NCBI RefSeq assembly: GCF_001625365.1
Contig: NZ_LJJF01000001.1
Span: 620,001 to 684,000 of the forward strand
Origin: Streptomyces sp. MJM8645
GTDB lineage: Bacteria; Actinomycetota; Actinomycetes; Streptomycetales; Streptomycetaceae
Direction of reading: 5' to 3'
DNA length: 64,000 nt
Shown: piece after piece, positions 20,191 to 28,806 of the stretch
How the letters are laid out: each line of letters starts with the position of its first letter
Numbering within the stretch: position 1 is the first letter of the stretch
Translations under genes and position numbers: made by a program
The notes under the pieces: model-generated
Told to the model about the DNA's origin: nothing
What the model saw: the letters and a program-made list of their open reading frames with translations, nothing else
The model's database searches: none

Positions 20191-20212
20191 GTACATAACG
20201 CTTGTTACGTAC
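20191..20212. promoter_or_regulatory. Operator-like inverted repeat upstream of aminopeptidase P
   Basis: GTACATAAC-GCTT-GTTACGTAC is a 9-base inverted repeat with one mismatch, 60 bases before the aminopeptidase start, in a locally AT-rich patch. It resembles TetR-type operators. It may overlap the promoter. Confidence 0.5.
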
Positions 20213-20271
20213 TGGGCAGGTCAGCGTAGCGAAGCGCCTCGCATCCACCACCCTCACCTGGAGAGTCTGCT

Positions 20272-21708
20272 GTGACCGAACCCGCCGAGACCATCAAGTA
20301 CCGCAAGAACGGCCTCACCCGCGGCGTCACGGACGAGCTCGCCGAGAACATGAAGCAGGGCTGGGCCGACACCGAGCGCCTCGCCCTGGAGCCGATCCCG
20401 CAGGCCGCGCACACCGCCCGCCGCCGCGCCGAGCTGTCCGCGGCCTTCCCCGGCGAGCGCCTGGTGATCCCGTCCGGCAACCCGAAGGTGCGGGCCAACG
20501 ACACCGACTACCCGTTCCGCCCGTCCTCCGACTACGTCTACCTGACCGGCGACCAGTCCCAGGACGCCGTGCTGGTCCTGGAGCCGACCGGCGACACCGG
20601 CCACCGGGCCGTGCTCTACCTGCGCGACCGCTCCCGGACCGACAACGGCGAGTTCTGGCTGGACAACCACGGCGAGCTGTGGGACGGCCGCCGCAACAGC
20701 CTGACCGAGAGCGAGCAGCTGCTCGGCCTGCCCTGCCGGGACGTCCGCACCGTCCGCGCGGACCTGGGCACCGCCACCGGCCCGGTGCGCGTGCTGCGCC
20801 GCCACGACGCGGGCGTGGAGCAGTCCCTCCAGGGCCGGGCCGTCGCCGAGCGGGACGCGGAGTTCGAGGTCTTCCTGTCCGGCCAGCGCCTGGTCAAGGA
20901 CGAGTTCGAGATCGCCGAGCTGCGCTTCGCCTGCGAGGCCACCGCCCGCGGCTTCGAGGACGTGGTGCGCATCCTCGGCACCGACACCGAGACCCCCGAG
21001 CGGCTGATCGAGGGCACCTTCTTCGTCCGCGCCCGGATCGAGGGCAACGACATCGGCTACGGCAGCATCGCCGCGGCCGGCCCGCACGCCACCACCCTGC
21101 ACTGGGTGCGCAACAACGGCCACGCCAAGCCCGGCGACCTCCTGCTGCTCGACGCCGGCGTGGAGACCAACCGCCTGTACACCGCCGACGTCACCCGCAC
21201 CCTCCCGGTCAGCGGCCGCTTCACCGACCTGCAACGCAAGGTCTACGACGCGGTGTACGCGGCGCAGGAGGCCGGCATCGCCGCGGTGAAGCCCGGCGCC
21301 GACTTCCGCGACTTCCACCACGCCGCCCAGCGCGAGCTCGCCGAACACCTCACCTCCTGGGGCCTGTTCGGCGACCTCACCGCCGACAAGGTGTACGAGC
21401 TGGGCCTGCACCGCCGCTTCACCCTGGCCGGCACCGGCCACATGCTCGGCCTCGACGTCCACGACTGCGCCCACTCGCGCACCGAGGAGCACGTCGACGG
21501 CCCGCTGAAGCCGGGCATGGTGCTCACCGTCGAGCCGGGCATCTACTTCCAGGAGAACGACCTGACGGTACCCGAGGAGTACCACGGCATCGGCGTCCGG
21601 ATCGAGGACGACATCCTGGTCACCGAGGACGGCAACGAGAACCTGTCGGCCGGCCTCCCCCGCACCTCCACCGAGGTCGAGGCCTGGCTCGCCGAACTGC
21701 GCGGCTGA
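20272..21708 (+). CDS. pepP: Aminopeptidase P family protein (Xaa-Pro aminopeptidase)
   Basis: A 478-residue metallo-aminopeptidase that removes N-terminal residues next to proline. It has an N-terminal creatinase-like domain (residues about 40-190) and a C-terminal pitta-bread domain. The five metal ligands are visible: the aspartates of LLDAGVE and ADVTRT near residues 294 and 305, the histidine of GTGHMLGLDVHDC near 391, and the glutamates of VEPGIYF near 421 and RIEDDILVT near 444. The GTG at 20272 is preceded by GGAGAG. The length fits the longer actinobacterial PepP. A palindrome at 20191-20212 may regulate it. Confidence 0.93.
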   Translation: MTEPAETIKYRKNGLTRGVTDELAENMKQGWADTERLALEPIPQAAHTARRRAELSAAFPGERLVIPSGNPKVRANDTDYPFRPSSDYVYLTGDQSQDAVLVLEPTGDTGHRAVLYLRDRSRTDNGEFWLDNHGELWDGRRNSLTESEQLLGLPCRDVRTVRADLGTATGPVRVLRRHDAGVEQSLQGRAVAERDAEFEVFLSGQRLVKDEFEIAELRFACEATARGFEDVVRILGTDTETPERLIEGTFFVRARIEGNDIGYGSIAAAGPHATTLHWVRNNGHAKPGDLLLLDAGVETNRLYTADVTRTLPVSGRFTDLQRKVYDAVYAAQEAGIAAVKPGADFRDFHHAAQRELAEHLTSWGLFGDLTADKVYELGLHRRFTLAGTGHMLGLDVHDCAHSRTEEHVDGPLKPGMVLTVEPGIYFQENDLTVPEEYHGIGVRIEDDILVTEDGNENLSAGLPRTSTEVEAWLAELRG

Positions 21709-21737
21709 GCTGGGCGGCTGAGTCCAGGAACGGCGCA

Positions 21738-21767
21738 TGCGGCACCCGGGAGCTCCCGGGTGCCGCA
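21738..21767. terminator. Perfect 30-base palindrome after pepP
   Basis: Two perfect 15-base arms (21738-21752, 21753-21767) lie between pepP and the converging aminotransferase gene. Confidence 0.7.
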
Positions 21768-21776
21768 CGGGGCCTG

Positions 21777-23189
21777 CTACTTCAGCTTCCCCAGCGCCGT
21801 CCCCACCCGCTGGACGGCGGCGACGACGTCCTCGGGCTGGCGGGCGGTGAAGCAGAGGCGGAAGAAGCCGGGTGCCGGGTTGTGCATGGTGCCGCCGGGC
21901 AGCAGCGTGACCTCGGTGGGCTCGGCCATGAGGTACTTGAACAGCCACTCCTCCTTCGGGTCGAGTCCGCTCGGCCGGGCGAGCGGCAGCCCGGCCACCT
22001 CCTCGCGGCCGGTACCGGGGTGCTTGCCCAGGTACTTGGAGAGGTCGAGCCAGAAGAACTGGGCGGCGTTGTCGCCGGGCCGGTGCACGTAGTCGATCTT
22101 GGCGGCGTCCAGGGCGCCCTTGACCCTGTCGAAGCTGGTCTTGAGCAGCGTGCGGTACTCCCGCATCGCATAGGTGGTGTAGAGCTCGCCGCCGGAGCCG
22201 TTGGCGGGGGCGCTCAGCAGGTCCTGGATGACGTAGGTCTTCAGCGAGTCGAAGGGGCTGAACCAGGGCAGCGGGTGGGTGGGCTCGGCCGGGTCGTTGT
22301 TGCCGAGCATGGTGTTGCGCACGGCGGGGTTCCGGGAGATCACGAAGCCGGTACGGAAGCCGGACAGGCCGAAGTCCTTGGCGAAGCCCCAGACCACGTG
22401 GATCCGGTCGGGCTGCTCCCGGTACGCCTTCAGGGCCAGCGCGCTGGTGAACTTCGTTGTGCTGCTGTCGAGTTGGGAGTGACAGTAGATCTCGTCCGAG
22501 ATGATGTGCAGGTCGGTGTCCGTGAGCGCCCACCCGTAGATCTCGTCCAGCAGGGCCCGCGAGTAGTTCACGCCCAGCGGGTTGTGCGGGTTGGTGAGGA
22601 CGAGCAGGCGCGGCGTGCGGCCGGCCGCCTTCCGGTCCTCGTAGGCCTTCTGGATCAGGGGCAGGGTGAGCCGGTACCGGTCCTCCCCCGTGGTCGGCAG
22701 GTTCACCGGGACGCACTTGAGCCTGGGCCGCTCCTGGAAGGACCAGTTGAAGCCCTGCCAGTACGGCGCGGGGATCAGCACCTCGTCGCCGTCCTTGAGC
22801 GGCGGGCCGACCGGGTCGGCGCCCTTGAGCGCGAAGGCGATGCACTCCAGCGCGGAGGAGACCCCGGCCACGCCGAACACGTCGCCCTCGTCGACCTCGG
22901 CGCCGAGCGCCAGGGTGAGCAGCTTGGCGACCGGCCGGCGCACCGCCAAGGTCCCGGCCGAGTCGATGTACTGGATGTACCGCTCGGGGATCAGCTGGAT
23001 GTTGTCGAAGACCTTCTTCTTCATCGAGTGGTGGTAGAGCAGGACGTTCTCGGCGACGGACAGGTTGACCGCCTTGGGGGACGCCACGTGCTGGTGGAAG
23101 TAGGCGAGGGCCTGTTCCAGGTCGGGCATCCGGGTGAGCAGTTCGGCGGCCGTCTCGGGGGAGGCGAGGGTGCGGGTGTCGTCGGTCAT
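21777..23189 (-). CDS. Class I/II PLP aminotransferase, ACC-synthase-like
   Basis: A 470-residue fold-type I PLP enzyme. It has LSVAENVLLYHHSM near the N-terminus, PAPYWQGFNW, NPHNPLGV near residue 203, ISDEIYCHS near 235 and the PLP lysine in WGFAKDFGLSGFRTGF near 270. This lysine region and the N-terminal AEN motif look more like 1-aminocyclopropane-1-carboxylate synthases than like aspartate transaminases, and the protein is longer than a normal class I aminotransferase (about 400). The true substrate is unknown. AAGGA lies five bases before ATG 23189. No pathway partner is adjacent. Confidence 0.85.
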   Translation of the reverse strand: MTDDTRTLASPETAAELLTRMPDLEQALAYFHQHVASPKAVNLSVAENVLLYHHSMKKKVFDNIQLIPERYIQYIDSAGTLAVRRPVAKLLTLALGAEVDEGDVFGVAGVSSALECIAFALKGADPVGPPLKDGDEVLIPAPYWQGFNWSFQERPRLKCVPVNLPTTGEDRYRLTLPLIQKAYEDRKAAGRTPRLLVLTNPHNPLGVNYSRALLDEIYGWALTDTDLHIISDEIYCHSQLDSSTTKFTSALALKAYREQPDRIHVVWGFAKDFGLSGFRTGFVISRNPAVRNTMLGNNDPAEPTHPLPWFSPFDSLKTYVIQDLLSAPANGSGGELYTTYAMREYRTLLKTSFDRVKGALDAAKIDYVHRPGDNAAQFFWLDLSKYLGKHPGTGREEVAGLPLARPSGLDPKEEWLFKYLMAEPTEVTLLPGGTMHNPAPGFFRLCFTARQPEDVVAAVQRVGTALGKLK

Positions 23190-23326
23190 GGCAGTCCTTG
23201 TCCGGGCTTCGCGGGGTGGGCTGGGCGGCGTGCCGGAACATGGTCGTTCGCACACGCATCGGCCCCAGCGGACCACGTCCCGGGCACGGCCGCCAGCGCT
23301 CGGCGCCCGTCCGGACGGGGGCGGGG

Positions 23327-23794
23327 TCAGGCGGTCAGCGGCTTGACCCAGCGGCTCCACTGCGGTTCGGGGCGGTAGCCGGCGGCCTCCCAGGTGCGGT
23401 GGCCGAGGGCGTTGTCGTCCAGCACCATGGCGTCCGCGCGGCGGCCGCCGAGCGCGGCGAAGCGCTCCTCGGCGGCGGCGAGCAGGGCGGCGCCGATGCC
23501 CCGGCGGCGGTGGTCGGGGTCGACGGCGAGCCGGTAGAGGTGGCAGCGCCAGCCGTCCCAGCCGGCGATCACGGTGCCGAGGACGGCGGTCGGGTCGCCC
23601 GCCGGGGTCGCGACGATCAGGCACTCCGGGTCCCGGGCGAGCAGCGCGGCCACGCCCGGGGCGTCGTCCGTGATGCTGGCGCCCTTCGCCGCCCGGGCCC
23701 AGAGGGCGAGCAGCGCGGGGATCTCGTCGGGGGTGGCGGTCCGCAGGGCGATCTCGTCGGGGGTGGCGGTCCGCGGGGCGATCTCTTCGGTCAT
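23327..23794 (-). CDS. GNAT-family N-acetyltransferase
   Basis: A 155-residue acetyltransferase. The acetyl-CoA site is HLYRLAVDPDHRRRGIGAAL (motif A, RRRGIG) near residues 85-105, followed by NALGHRTWEAAGY and a basic C-terminus. The first 25 residues contain a 10-residue duplication (two copies of IALRTATPDE-like sequence) caused by a 30-base tandem repeat, so the true start may lie at either copy. Substrate unknown. The gene is co-directional with the aminotransferase 137 bases downstream. Confidence 0.85.
   Translation of the reverse strand: MTEEIAPRTATPDEIALRTATPDEIPALLALWARAAKGASITDDAPGVAALLARDPECLIVATPAGDPTAVLGTVIAGWDGWRCHLYRLAVDPDHRRRGIGAALLAAAEERFAALGGRRADAMVLDDNALGHRTWEAAGYRPEPQWSRWVKPLTA
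23721..23780. repeat. 30-base tandem duplication at the GNAT start
   Basis: 23721-23750 and 23751-23780 are identical except for one base. The duplication is in frame and doubles ten N-terminal residues. Confidence 0.9.
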
Positions 23795-23860
23795 GGCGGC
23801 CTGTCTAGCAGGCGGTTTCGCCCGGCGGCCGGGAATTCCGCAGCCTGGACGGACGGGCCG

Positions 23861-24622
23861 TCAGCCCAGCCGCCACACCGTGGTGGTCTTGACGGCGGTG
23901 TCCTCCAGGTCGGCGACGACCGGCACCTGGTAGGCGGCGAGCGCGGTGAACCGCTCCCGGGGCAGGTAGGCCCGGCCGGGGTCGCCGACGATCACGGTGG
24001 CGCCGCGCGCGGCGGCCCGTTCCAGGAAGGGCAGGAAACGGGCGGCCATGGCCCGTTCGTAGAAGACGTCACCGGCGAGCACCACGTCGGCCGGGGCGCC
24101 GTCGCCGTCCACCAGGTCCACCAGGGCGGCCTCCACGCGCACGCCGTTGGCCTCGGCGTTGAGGCCGATGGCGGCCACCGCGTAGGCGTCGATCTCGGCG
24201 GCGCGCACGGACGCGGCGCCGCTCAGCGCGGCCGCGACGGCGACCACCCCGCCCCCGGCGGCCACGTCGAGCACCGCCCGCCCGGCCACCAGCTCGGGGT
24301 GGTCCAGCACGTGGCGGGCGACGGCCACCCCGCCCGCCCAGGCGAACGCCCAGAACGGCGGCGGCAGTCCGACCTCCCCCCGCGCCCGCTCGGTGGTCTC
24401 CCACAGGGTGATCGCGTCCTCGGCCATGTGCAGGCCGACCTCGGGGACGAACGGGACGGGCTTCAGCTCGGTCTCGCGCCGGATGAAGGCGAGGTCGGCC
24501 TCCGACGGGCGGCTCCCCGGTTGATCGGCCTCCGGCTGGTCGGTCTCCGCTTGATCGGTCTCCGACGGGTGGGTCTCCGGCTGGTCGGTCTCCGGCTTGA
24601 GAGTGCGCAACTCACTCGGCAT
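23861..24622 (-). CDS. Class I SAM-dependent methyltransferase
   Basis: A 253-residue methyltransferase. Motif I is AVLDVAAGGGVVAVAAALSG near residue 115, then AAEIDAYAVAAIGLNAEANG and DVVLAGDVFYE. The layout resembles the ETF-beta/METTL20-type protein lysine methyltransferases (FWAFAWAGGVAVARHVLDHP before motif I), but the substrate is not certain. Residues 8-38 are a repeat of Thr/Asp/Gln/Pro/Glu (ETDQPETHPSETDQ) that adds a flexible acidic start; a later start is possible. The gene follows the substrate-binding protein gene, same strand, 90 bases away. Confidence 0.8.
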   Translation of the reverse strand: MPSELRTLKPETDQPETHPSETDQAETDQPEADQPGSRPSEADLAFIRRETELKPVPFVPEVGLHMAEDAITLWETTERARGEVGLPPPFWAFAWAGGVAVARHVLDHPELVAGRAVLDVAAGGGVVAVAAALSGAASVRAAEIDAYAVAAIGLNAEANGVRVEAALVDLVDGDGAPADVVLAGDVFYERAMAARFLPFLERAAARGATVIVGDPGRAYLPRERFTALAAYQVPVVADLEDTAVKTTTVWRLG

Positions 24623-24711
24623 CTCCGCAGCATAGGGCCCGCGCGGGGGTGCTCACGCCCGCCCGGCCGCCGCCCGGACGCGCCGGGCGAGCGAACCGGC
24701 ACCCGCCGCGG

Positions 24712-25692
24712 CTACTGGAGGCCGGCCGCGGAGCAGGCGGCGACGTAGTCCGGCGTGCAGATCTGGGCGACGGTGTAGAGGCCGTCGGCGACCACGGTGG
24801 CCTTGACGTTGTCCTTGGTGAGCGCGACCGGGGCGATCAGGCCGGTCGGCACCTTGTCGCTGCTGCCGCTGGTCACCGTGGTCGGCACGAGGGCGCCGCC
24901 GATTTCCTGGCCGTAGGCCAGGTCGACGGCCAGCTGCGCGGCCACGTCGGCCTCCGACTTGAGGGGCTTGTAGACCGACATGGCCTGGGCGCCCGCCAGG
25001 ATCCTCTGCACGCCGTCGAGTTGGAAGTCCTGGCCGGTCAGCGGGACACTCAGGCCGGACGCCTCGGGATCGGACGCGTTGGAGCCGACCGCGCTGGGTG
25101 CGGCAGTGCTGGGGTCGGCCGCGCTGGGATCGGCGGGCGAGCCGTTGGTCGTGATCGTCTCGCCGCCGTCAGCCGTGCCGTCCACCGCCGCCGCGGCCTG
25201 GCCCCGCAGTTCGCCGACCTTGCGGTTGTCGAAGGACACGTAGGCGTCGACCGGGCCCTGGGCGAGGCGGTCGTAGGCGACCACCCTGACGCCCGCGTCG
25301 TGCGCCTTCTGGATCGACGCCTGGATCGACTCGGCGTCCACCGCGTCCAGGATCAGCACCTTGGCGCCCTTCTTCACGGCGGCGTCGATCTGGGTCTGCT
25401 GGACGGCGGCGTCCTGGCCGGCGTTGTAGTAGTCGATCTGCGCGTCCGGCGCCAGCTCCTTGATCTTCTTCTCGATCAGCGGCCGGTCGAACTGCTCGTA
25501 GCGAGTCGTCCTGGCCTCCGGCAGCAGCAGGGCTATCCGCCCGGCTCCCCTCCCGGCCGCGGCCGGGAGGGGAGCCGGTCCGCCGCCGGAGCCGCCGCTG
25601 GACGACTGCGACGCGCTGTCGCAGGACGCCGCGCCCAGGCCGAGGGAAATCGCTGCGGTCACCGCGAGGACGCGGCGCAGCCCGATGCTCAT
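24712..25692 (-). CDS. Sugar-ABC-type substrate-binding lipoprotein with shortened core
   Basis: A 326-residue periplasmic-binding-protein type 1 lipoprotein. The lipobox is GLGAASCDS near residue 24. The N-terminal half fits xylose/ribose binders (IALLLPEARTTRYEQFDRP, YYNAGQDAAVQQTQ, VLILDAVD, VRVVAYDRL) and the C-terminal part does too (PLTGQDFQLDGVQRILAGAQ, MSVYKPLKSEA). The middle segment that normally supplies about 90 residues of the second lobe is replaced by a low-complexity Ala/Ser/Pro linker. No permease or ATPase genes are adjacent. It sits just downstream of a two-component system on the same strand, so it may be a sensor rather than a transporter part, or may be non-functional. 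Confidence 0.8.
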   Translation of the reverse strand: MSIGLRRVLAVTAAISLGLGAASCDSASQSSSGGSGGGPAPLPAAAGRGAGRIALLLPEARTTRYEQFDRPLIEKKIKELAPDAQIDYYNAGQDAAVQQTQIDAAVKKGAKVLILDAVDAESIQASIQKAHDAGVRVVAYDRLAQGPVDAYVSFDNRKVGELRGQAAAAVDGTADGGETITTNGSPADPSAADPSTAAPSAVGSNASDPEASGLSVPLTGQDFQLDGVQRILAGAQAMSVYKPLKSEADVAAQLAVDLAYGQEIGGALVPTTVTSGSSDKVPTGLIAPVALTKDNVKATVVADGLYTVAQICTPDYVAACSAAGLQ

Positions 25693-25786
25693 GAGGATGC
25701 CTTTCCGATTGGTTGGGTCCACCCCTCTTTCGTTCGAGTCTGGGAACCTTCGGCCGCGACCACGATCCCGGTGCGCCGAATGGGTC

Positions 25787-27364
25787 TCAAGCCACCGTCG
25801 GCGGGTGTCCGTCAAAAGGCGTCCGCGAGGCGGAGGCTGGCGCGACGGCAGGCCCCGGGGCGGGGGCCAGTGGGTCGGGGGCCGGCGGGACGGCGGCCAG
25901 CGGGAGGGTCGCCGTGAGCCGGGCCCCGGACGGCGTCGGGGTGACGGCCAGGGTGCCGCCGTGGTGGCGGGCGATGTCGCGGGCGATCGGCAGGCCCAGG
26001 CCGCTGCCGCCCTCGTCGCGGCTGCGGGCGTCGTCGAGGCGGGTGAAGCGTTCGAAGACGCGCTCACGGTCGGCGGGCGGGATGCCCGGGCCGTCGTCCT
26101 CGACGTCCAGGACGGCCACGCCCCGGGCGCGGTCGGCGGCGAGCCGGACGTGGACGGCGCCCGCCGCGTGCCGGTCGGCGTTGTCGAGCAGGTTGGTGAG
26201 CAGCCGGCCGAGCCAGAGAGGAATGCCTTCGACGGCCACCGCGGGGGCCAGGTCGGTGGTGCGCCGGTGCGGGCCGGCCGGGCGGCCGAGCACGGTGGCG
26301 GCGACCAGCCCGGTGAGGTCGATCCGCTGCCGGGGCCGGTCCTCGGCGCCGCCCGCGTCGAGCCGGGCGAGCAGCAGCAGGTCGGTGGCGAGGCTCTGCA
26401 GCCGGTCGGTGTCCTGGAGCGCGCCGTGCACCAGTTCGGCCCGGACGGCCGGGTCGGGGTGGGTGTCGGCGACCTCCAACTGGGTGCGCAGCACCGCGAG
26501 CGGGCTGCGCAGTTCGTGCGAGGCGTCGGCGATGAACTGCCGCTGGCGCCGTCCGGAGGCCTCCAGCCGGTCGAGCATCGCGTTCATGGTGGCGGCCAGG
26601 CGGGCGATCTCGTCGGCGGTTCCGGGCTCGGGGACACGCCGGTGCAGGTCCCGCCCGGTGATCGCGTCGACCTCGGCGCGGATGGCCTCCACCGGCCGCA
26701 GCGCGTGCCCGGTCACCCGCCAGGTGACGACCACGCCGATGAGCAGCAGCAGCGGGCAGGCGACGGCGAGCGCGGCCTGGGTGGTGTCGAGTGCCTCGTC
26801 GGCGGCGCGCAACGAGGCGCCCGCGTAGACGGTGACCGGCCCGCCCGGGGTGTCGGCGGTGACGGCGGTGAGCCGCTGGCGGTGGTGGTCGTACAGCGGG
26901 TCGACGTCGTCGGTGGTGCGCGAGCCGGTGCGGTGGGCGGCGGTGAGGGCGGTCCGGCCGGCCAGGTTGGGGCTGGCGGCGAGGACGGTGCCATGGGCGT
27001 CGACGGCCTGGAGGAAGTCGGTGCCGTGGCCGGCGTGCAGGACGGGCGTCAGCCGCCCCTGGACGGCGAGTTGGGCGACGGACTCGGCCTGCTGCCGGGT
27101 GGCGGAGGCGGCGGAGGCGACCAGGTCGGCGTGCAGGGCGGTCAGCAGTCCGGCGCCGGCCAGGGCCAGGGCCGCGGCGAGCACCGTACCGGCGGCGGCG
27201 GTGGCCCGGGCGCGCACGGACCGGGGGACGAAGCGGCGCAGCGGGCGCGGGAGCCCGGGGCGGCGCGGCGGGCGCGGCGGGGTGGGGAGGCCGCGTATCG
27301 GGGTGAGGAGGCGGCGCAGCACTGCGAGGAGCCGGCGCGGGCACGGGCGCGGGCGCGGGCGCAT
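25787..27364 (-). CDS. Two-component sensor histidine kinase
   Basis: A 525-residue membrane kinase. A very arginine and proline rich N-terminus leads into a transmembrane helix near residues 50-75, an extracellular sensor of about 110 residues, a second helix near 185-205, a HAMP linker, the H box DASHELRSPLAVLRTQ near residue 283, N box LLTNLLDNADRHA, and the G boxes DVEDDGPGIPPADR and EGGSGLGLPIARDI. A Pro/Ala-rich tail follows. It begins one base after the response-regulator stop, so the two are one operon. Confidence 0.93.
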   Translation of the reverse strand: MRPRPRPCPRRLLAVLRRLLTPIRGLPTPPRPPRRPGLPRPLRRFVPRSVRARATAAAGTVLAAALALAGAGLLTALHADLVASAASATRQQAESVAQLAVQGRLTPVLHAGHGTDFLQAVDAHGTVLAASPNLAGRTALTAAHRTGSRTTDDVDPLYDHHRQRLTAVTADTPGGPVTVYAGASLRAADEALDTTQAALAVACPLLLLIGVVVTWRVTGHALRPVEAIRAEVDAITGRDLHRRVPEPGTADEIARLAATMNAMLDRLEASGRRQRQFIADASHELRSPLAVLRTQLEVADTHPDPAVRAELVHGALQDTDRLQSLATDLLLLARLDAGGAEDRPRQRIDLTGLVAATVLGRPAGPHRRTTDLAPAVAVEGIPLWLGRLLTNLLDNADRHAAGAVHVRLAADRARGVAVLDVEDDGPGIPPADRERVFERFTRLDDARSRDEGGSGLGLPIARDIARHHGGTLAVTPTPSGARLTATLPLAAVPPAPDPLAPAPGPAVAPASASRTPFDGHPPTVA

Positions 27365-27365
27365 C

Positions 27366-28043
27366 TCAGCCGCCGTCGGGGGCGAGCCGGTAGCCGGCGC
27401 CGCGCATGGTCTGGAGGGCGGCGCGGCCGAACGGGGCGTCGATCTTGCGCCGCAGGGCGTGGATGTGGACCTCGACGATGCTCGGGTCGGCGTCGTGGTC
27501 GGCGTCCCAGACGTGGTCGAGGATCTCCCGCTTGGAGACCACCGTCCCGGCGCGTGCGGCCAGGTACTCCAGGATCGCGAACTCACGGGCGGTCAGCTGG
27601 GTGGGGTGGCCGGCCCGGACGCAGGTGCGGGCGTTGGCGTCGAGGACCAGGTCGCCGAGGGTGTGCAGGCGCGGGCGCCGCTGGTCGACCCGGCGGTGCA
27701 GGGCGCGCAGCCGGGCGAGCAGCACGACGAAGGAGAACGGCTTGGACAGGTAGTCGTCGGCGCCGGTGTCCAGGGCCTCCGCCTCGTCCCATTCGCCGTC
27801 CTTGGCGGTGAGCATCAGGATCCCGGCCCGGCAGCCGCTCGCGCGCAGCCGGGCGCAGACCCGGTAGCCGTTGAGGCCGGGCAGCATGATGTCGAGGACG
27901 ATCACGTCGTAGGGGTGACGGTCGGCGAGGGCGAGGCCTTCGGGCCCGTTGTGGGCGGTGTCGACGGTGTGGCCGTCGGCCTCCAGGCCGCGGCGCAGCG
28001 CGGTGGCCATCCGGCGTTCGTCCTCGACGACGAGTATGTGCAT
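27366..28043 (-). CDS. OmpR-family response regulator
   Basis: A 225-residue regulator. The receiver domain has the acidic pair EDE at residues 7-9, the phosphoacceptor aspartate in IVLDIMLPGLNG at about residue 51, the conserved Thr in LTAKDGEWDE and the lysine in YLSKPFSFVVL. The C-terminal winged helix has LTAREFAILEYLA and VEVHIHALRRKID. It is the first gene of the RR-HK operon and is divergent from the PepSY-like gene 135 bases away, a common target arrangement. Confidence 0.95.
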   Translation of the reverse strand: MHILVVEDERRMATALRRGLEADGHTVDTAHNGPEGLALADRHPYDVIVLDIMLPGLNGYRVCARLRASGCRAGILMLTAKDGEWDEAEALDTGADDYLSKPFSFVVLLARLRALHRRVDQRRPRLHTLGDLVLDANARTCVRAGHPTQLTAREFAILEYLAARAGTVVSKREILDHVWDADHDADPSIVEVHIHALRRKIDAPFGRAALQTMRGAGYRLAPDGG

Positions 28044-28178
28044 CCGTTCAGGGTGCCAGGTGGTTCCACGCGGTCCGTCGGCGGCTTAAGCGGGGGTTCA
28101 GGAACGGTCCGCCATGATCGCCGGGCGCGCCCGGGGGGATCCGGGCGCGCTGAGCAGCCGAGGCAAGGAGAACGCCCG

Positions 28179-28805
28179 ATGAGCGATGCTACGTCGTCCA
28201 CCACCCCGCTCCCGGAGGACCCGGAAGGCCCGGCGGACCCGGAGCAGGCTTCGCAGGCGCAGCCGCAGTCGAAGCGGCCCCGGGCGGCGCGGCTGCGCGG
28301 TTGGGCGGGCGGACGGGAGCGCCGGATCGCCGCCGGGGTGGCCGCCGTCGCGCTGATCGGCGCGGGCGGGCTGGTGGCGCTGGCGGTCGCGCACGAGGAG
28401 CACGGGCGCGGGGACCACCGCGGGCTGAGCCGGGCCGAGGGCGGCTCGTCCGACGAACACGGTGGCCGCAACGGCGGCGGCAACGGCGGCGGCCGCAGCG
28501 CGCACGACGGGACCGACGGGACCGCCAGGAGCGCCGGGAGCGACCGGGGCGAGGGACACGCCAAGCGCGGCCGGACCGCCCCCGCCCCGCTCCCCTCCCT
28601 CGCCGCCTCGACCGCGCTGGAGAAGGCGCAGGGCGCCGTCCCCGGCGGGCGGGCCGAGTCGCTGCGGCGCGTCGCCCAGCAGGGCGGCTCCGCCGCCTGG
28701 GCCGTGGTGGTCGTGGGCCCGGACGGCGTGCGTCACCTGGTGACCGTGGACGGCACCAGCGGTGAGCTGACCGGGAACACGGTCGTCGACGGGTCCGGGC
28801 GCTGA
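28179..28805 (+). CDS. Membrane-anchored PepSY-like protein
   Basis: A 208-residue protein with a cytoplasmic Pro/Gln-rich N-terminus, one transmembrane helix near residues 48-68 (IAAGVAAVALIGAGG), a long Gly/His/Asp/Asn-rich linker, and a C-terminal domain of about 65 residues resembling PepSY (ALEKAQGAVPGGRAESLRR, AWAVVVVGPDGVRHLVTVDG, TSGELTG). AAGGAG precedes ATG 28179. PepSY proteins are often encoded beside OmpR-type two-component systems and are thought to modulate proteases or sensing at the surface; here the regulator is divergent. The next gene starts directly after the stop. Confidence 0.75.
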   Translation: MSDATSSTTPLPEDPEGPADPEQASQAQPQSKRPRAARLRGWAGGRERRIAAGVAAVALIGAGGLVALAVAHEEHGRGDHRGLSRAEGGSSDEHGGRNGGGNGGGRSAHDGTDGTARSAGSDRGEGHAKRGRTAPAPLPSLAASTALEKAQGAVPGGRAESLRRVAQQGGSAAWAVVVVGPDGVRHLVTVDGTSGELTGNTVVDGSGR

Positions 28806-28806
28806 C

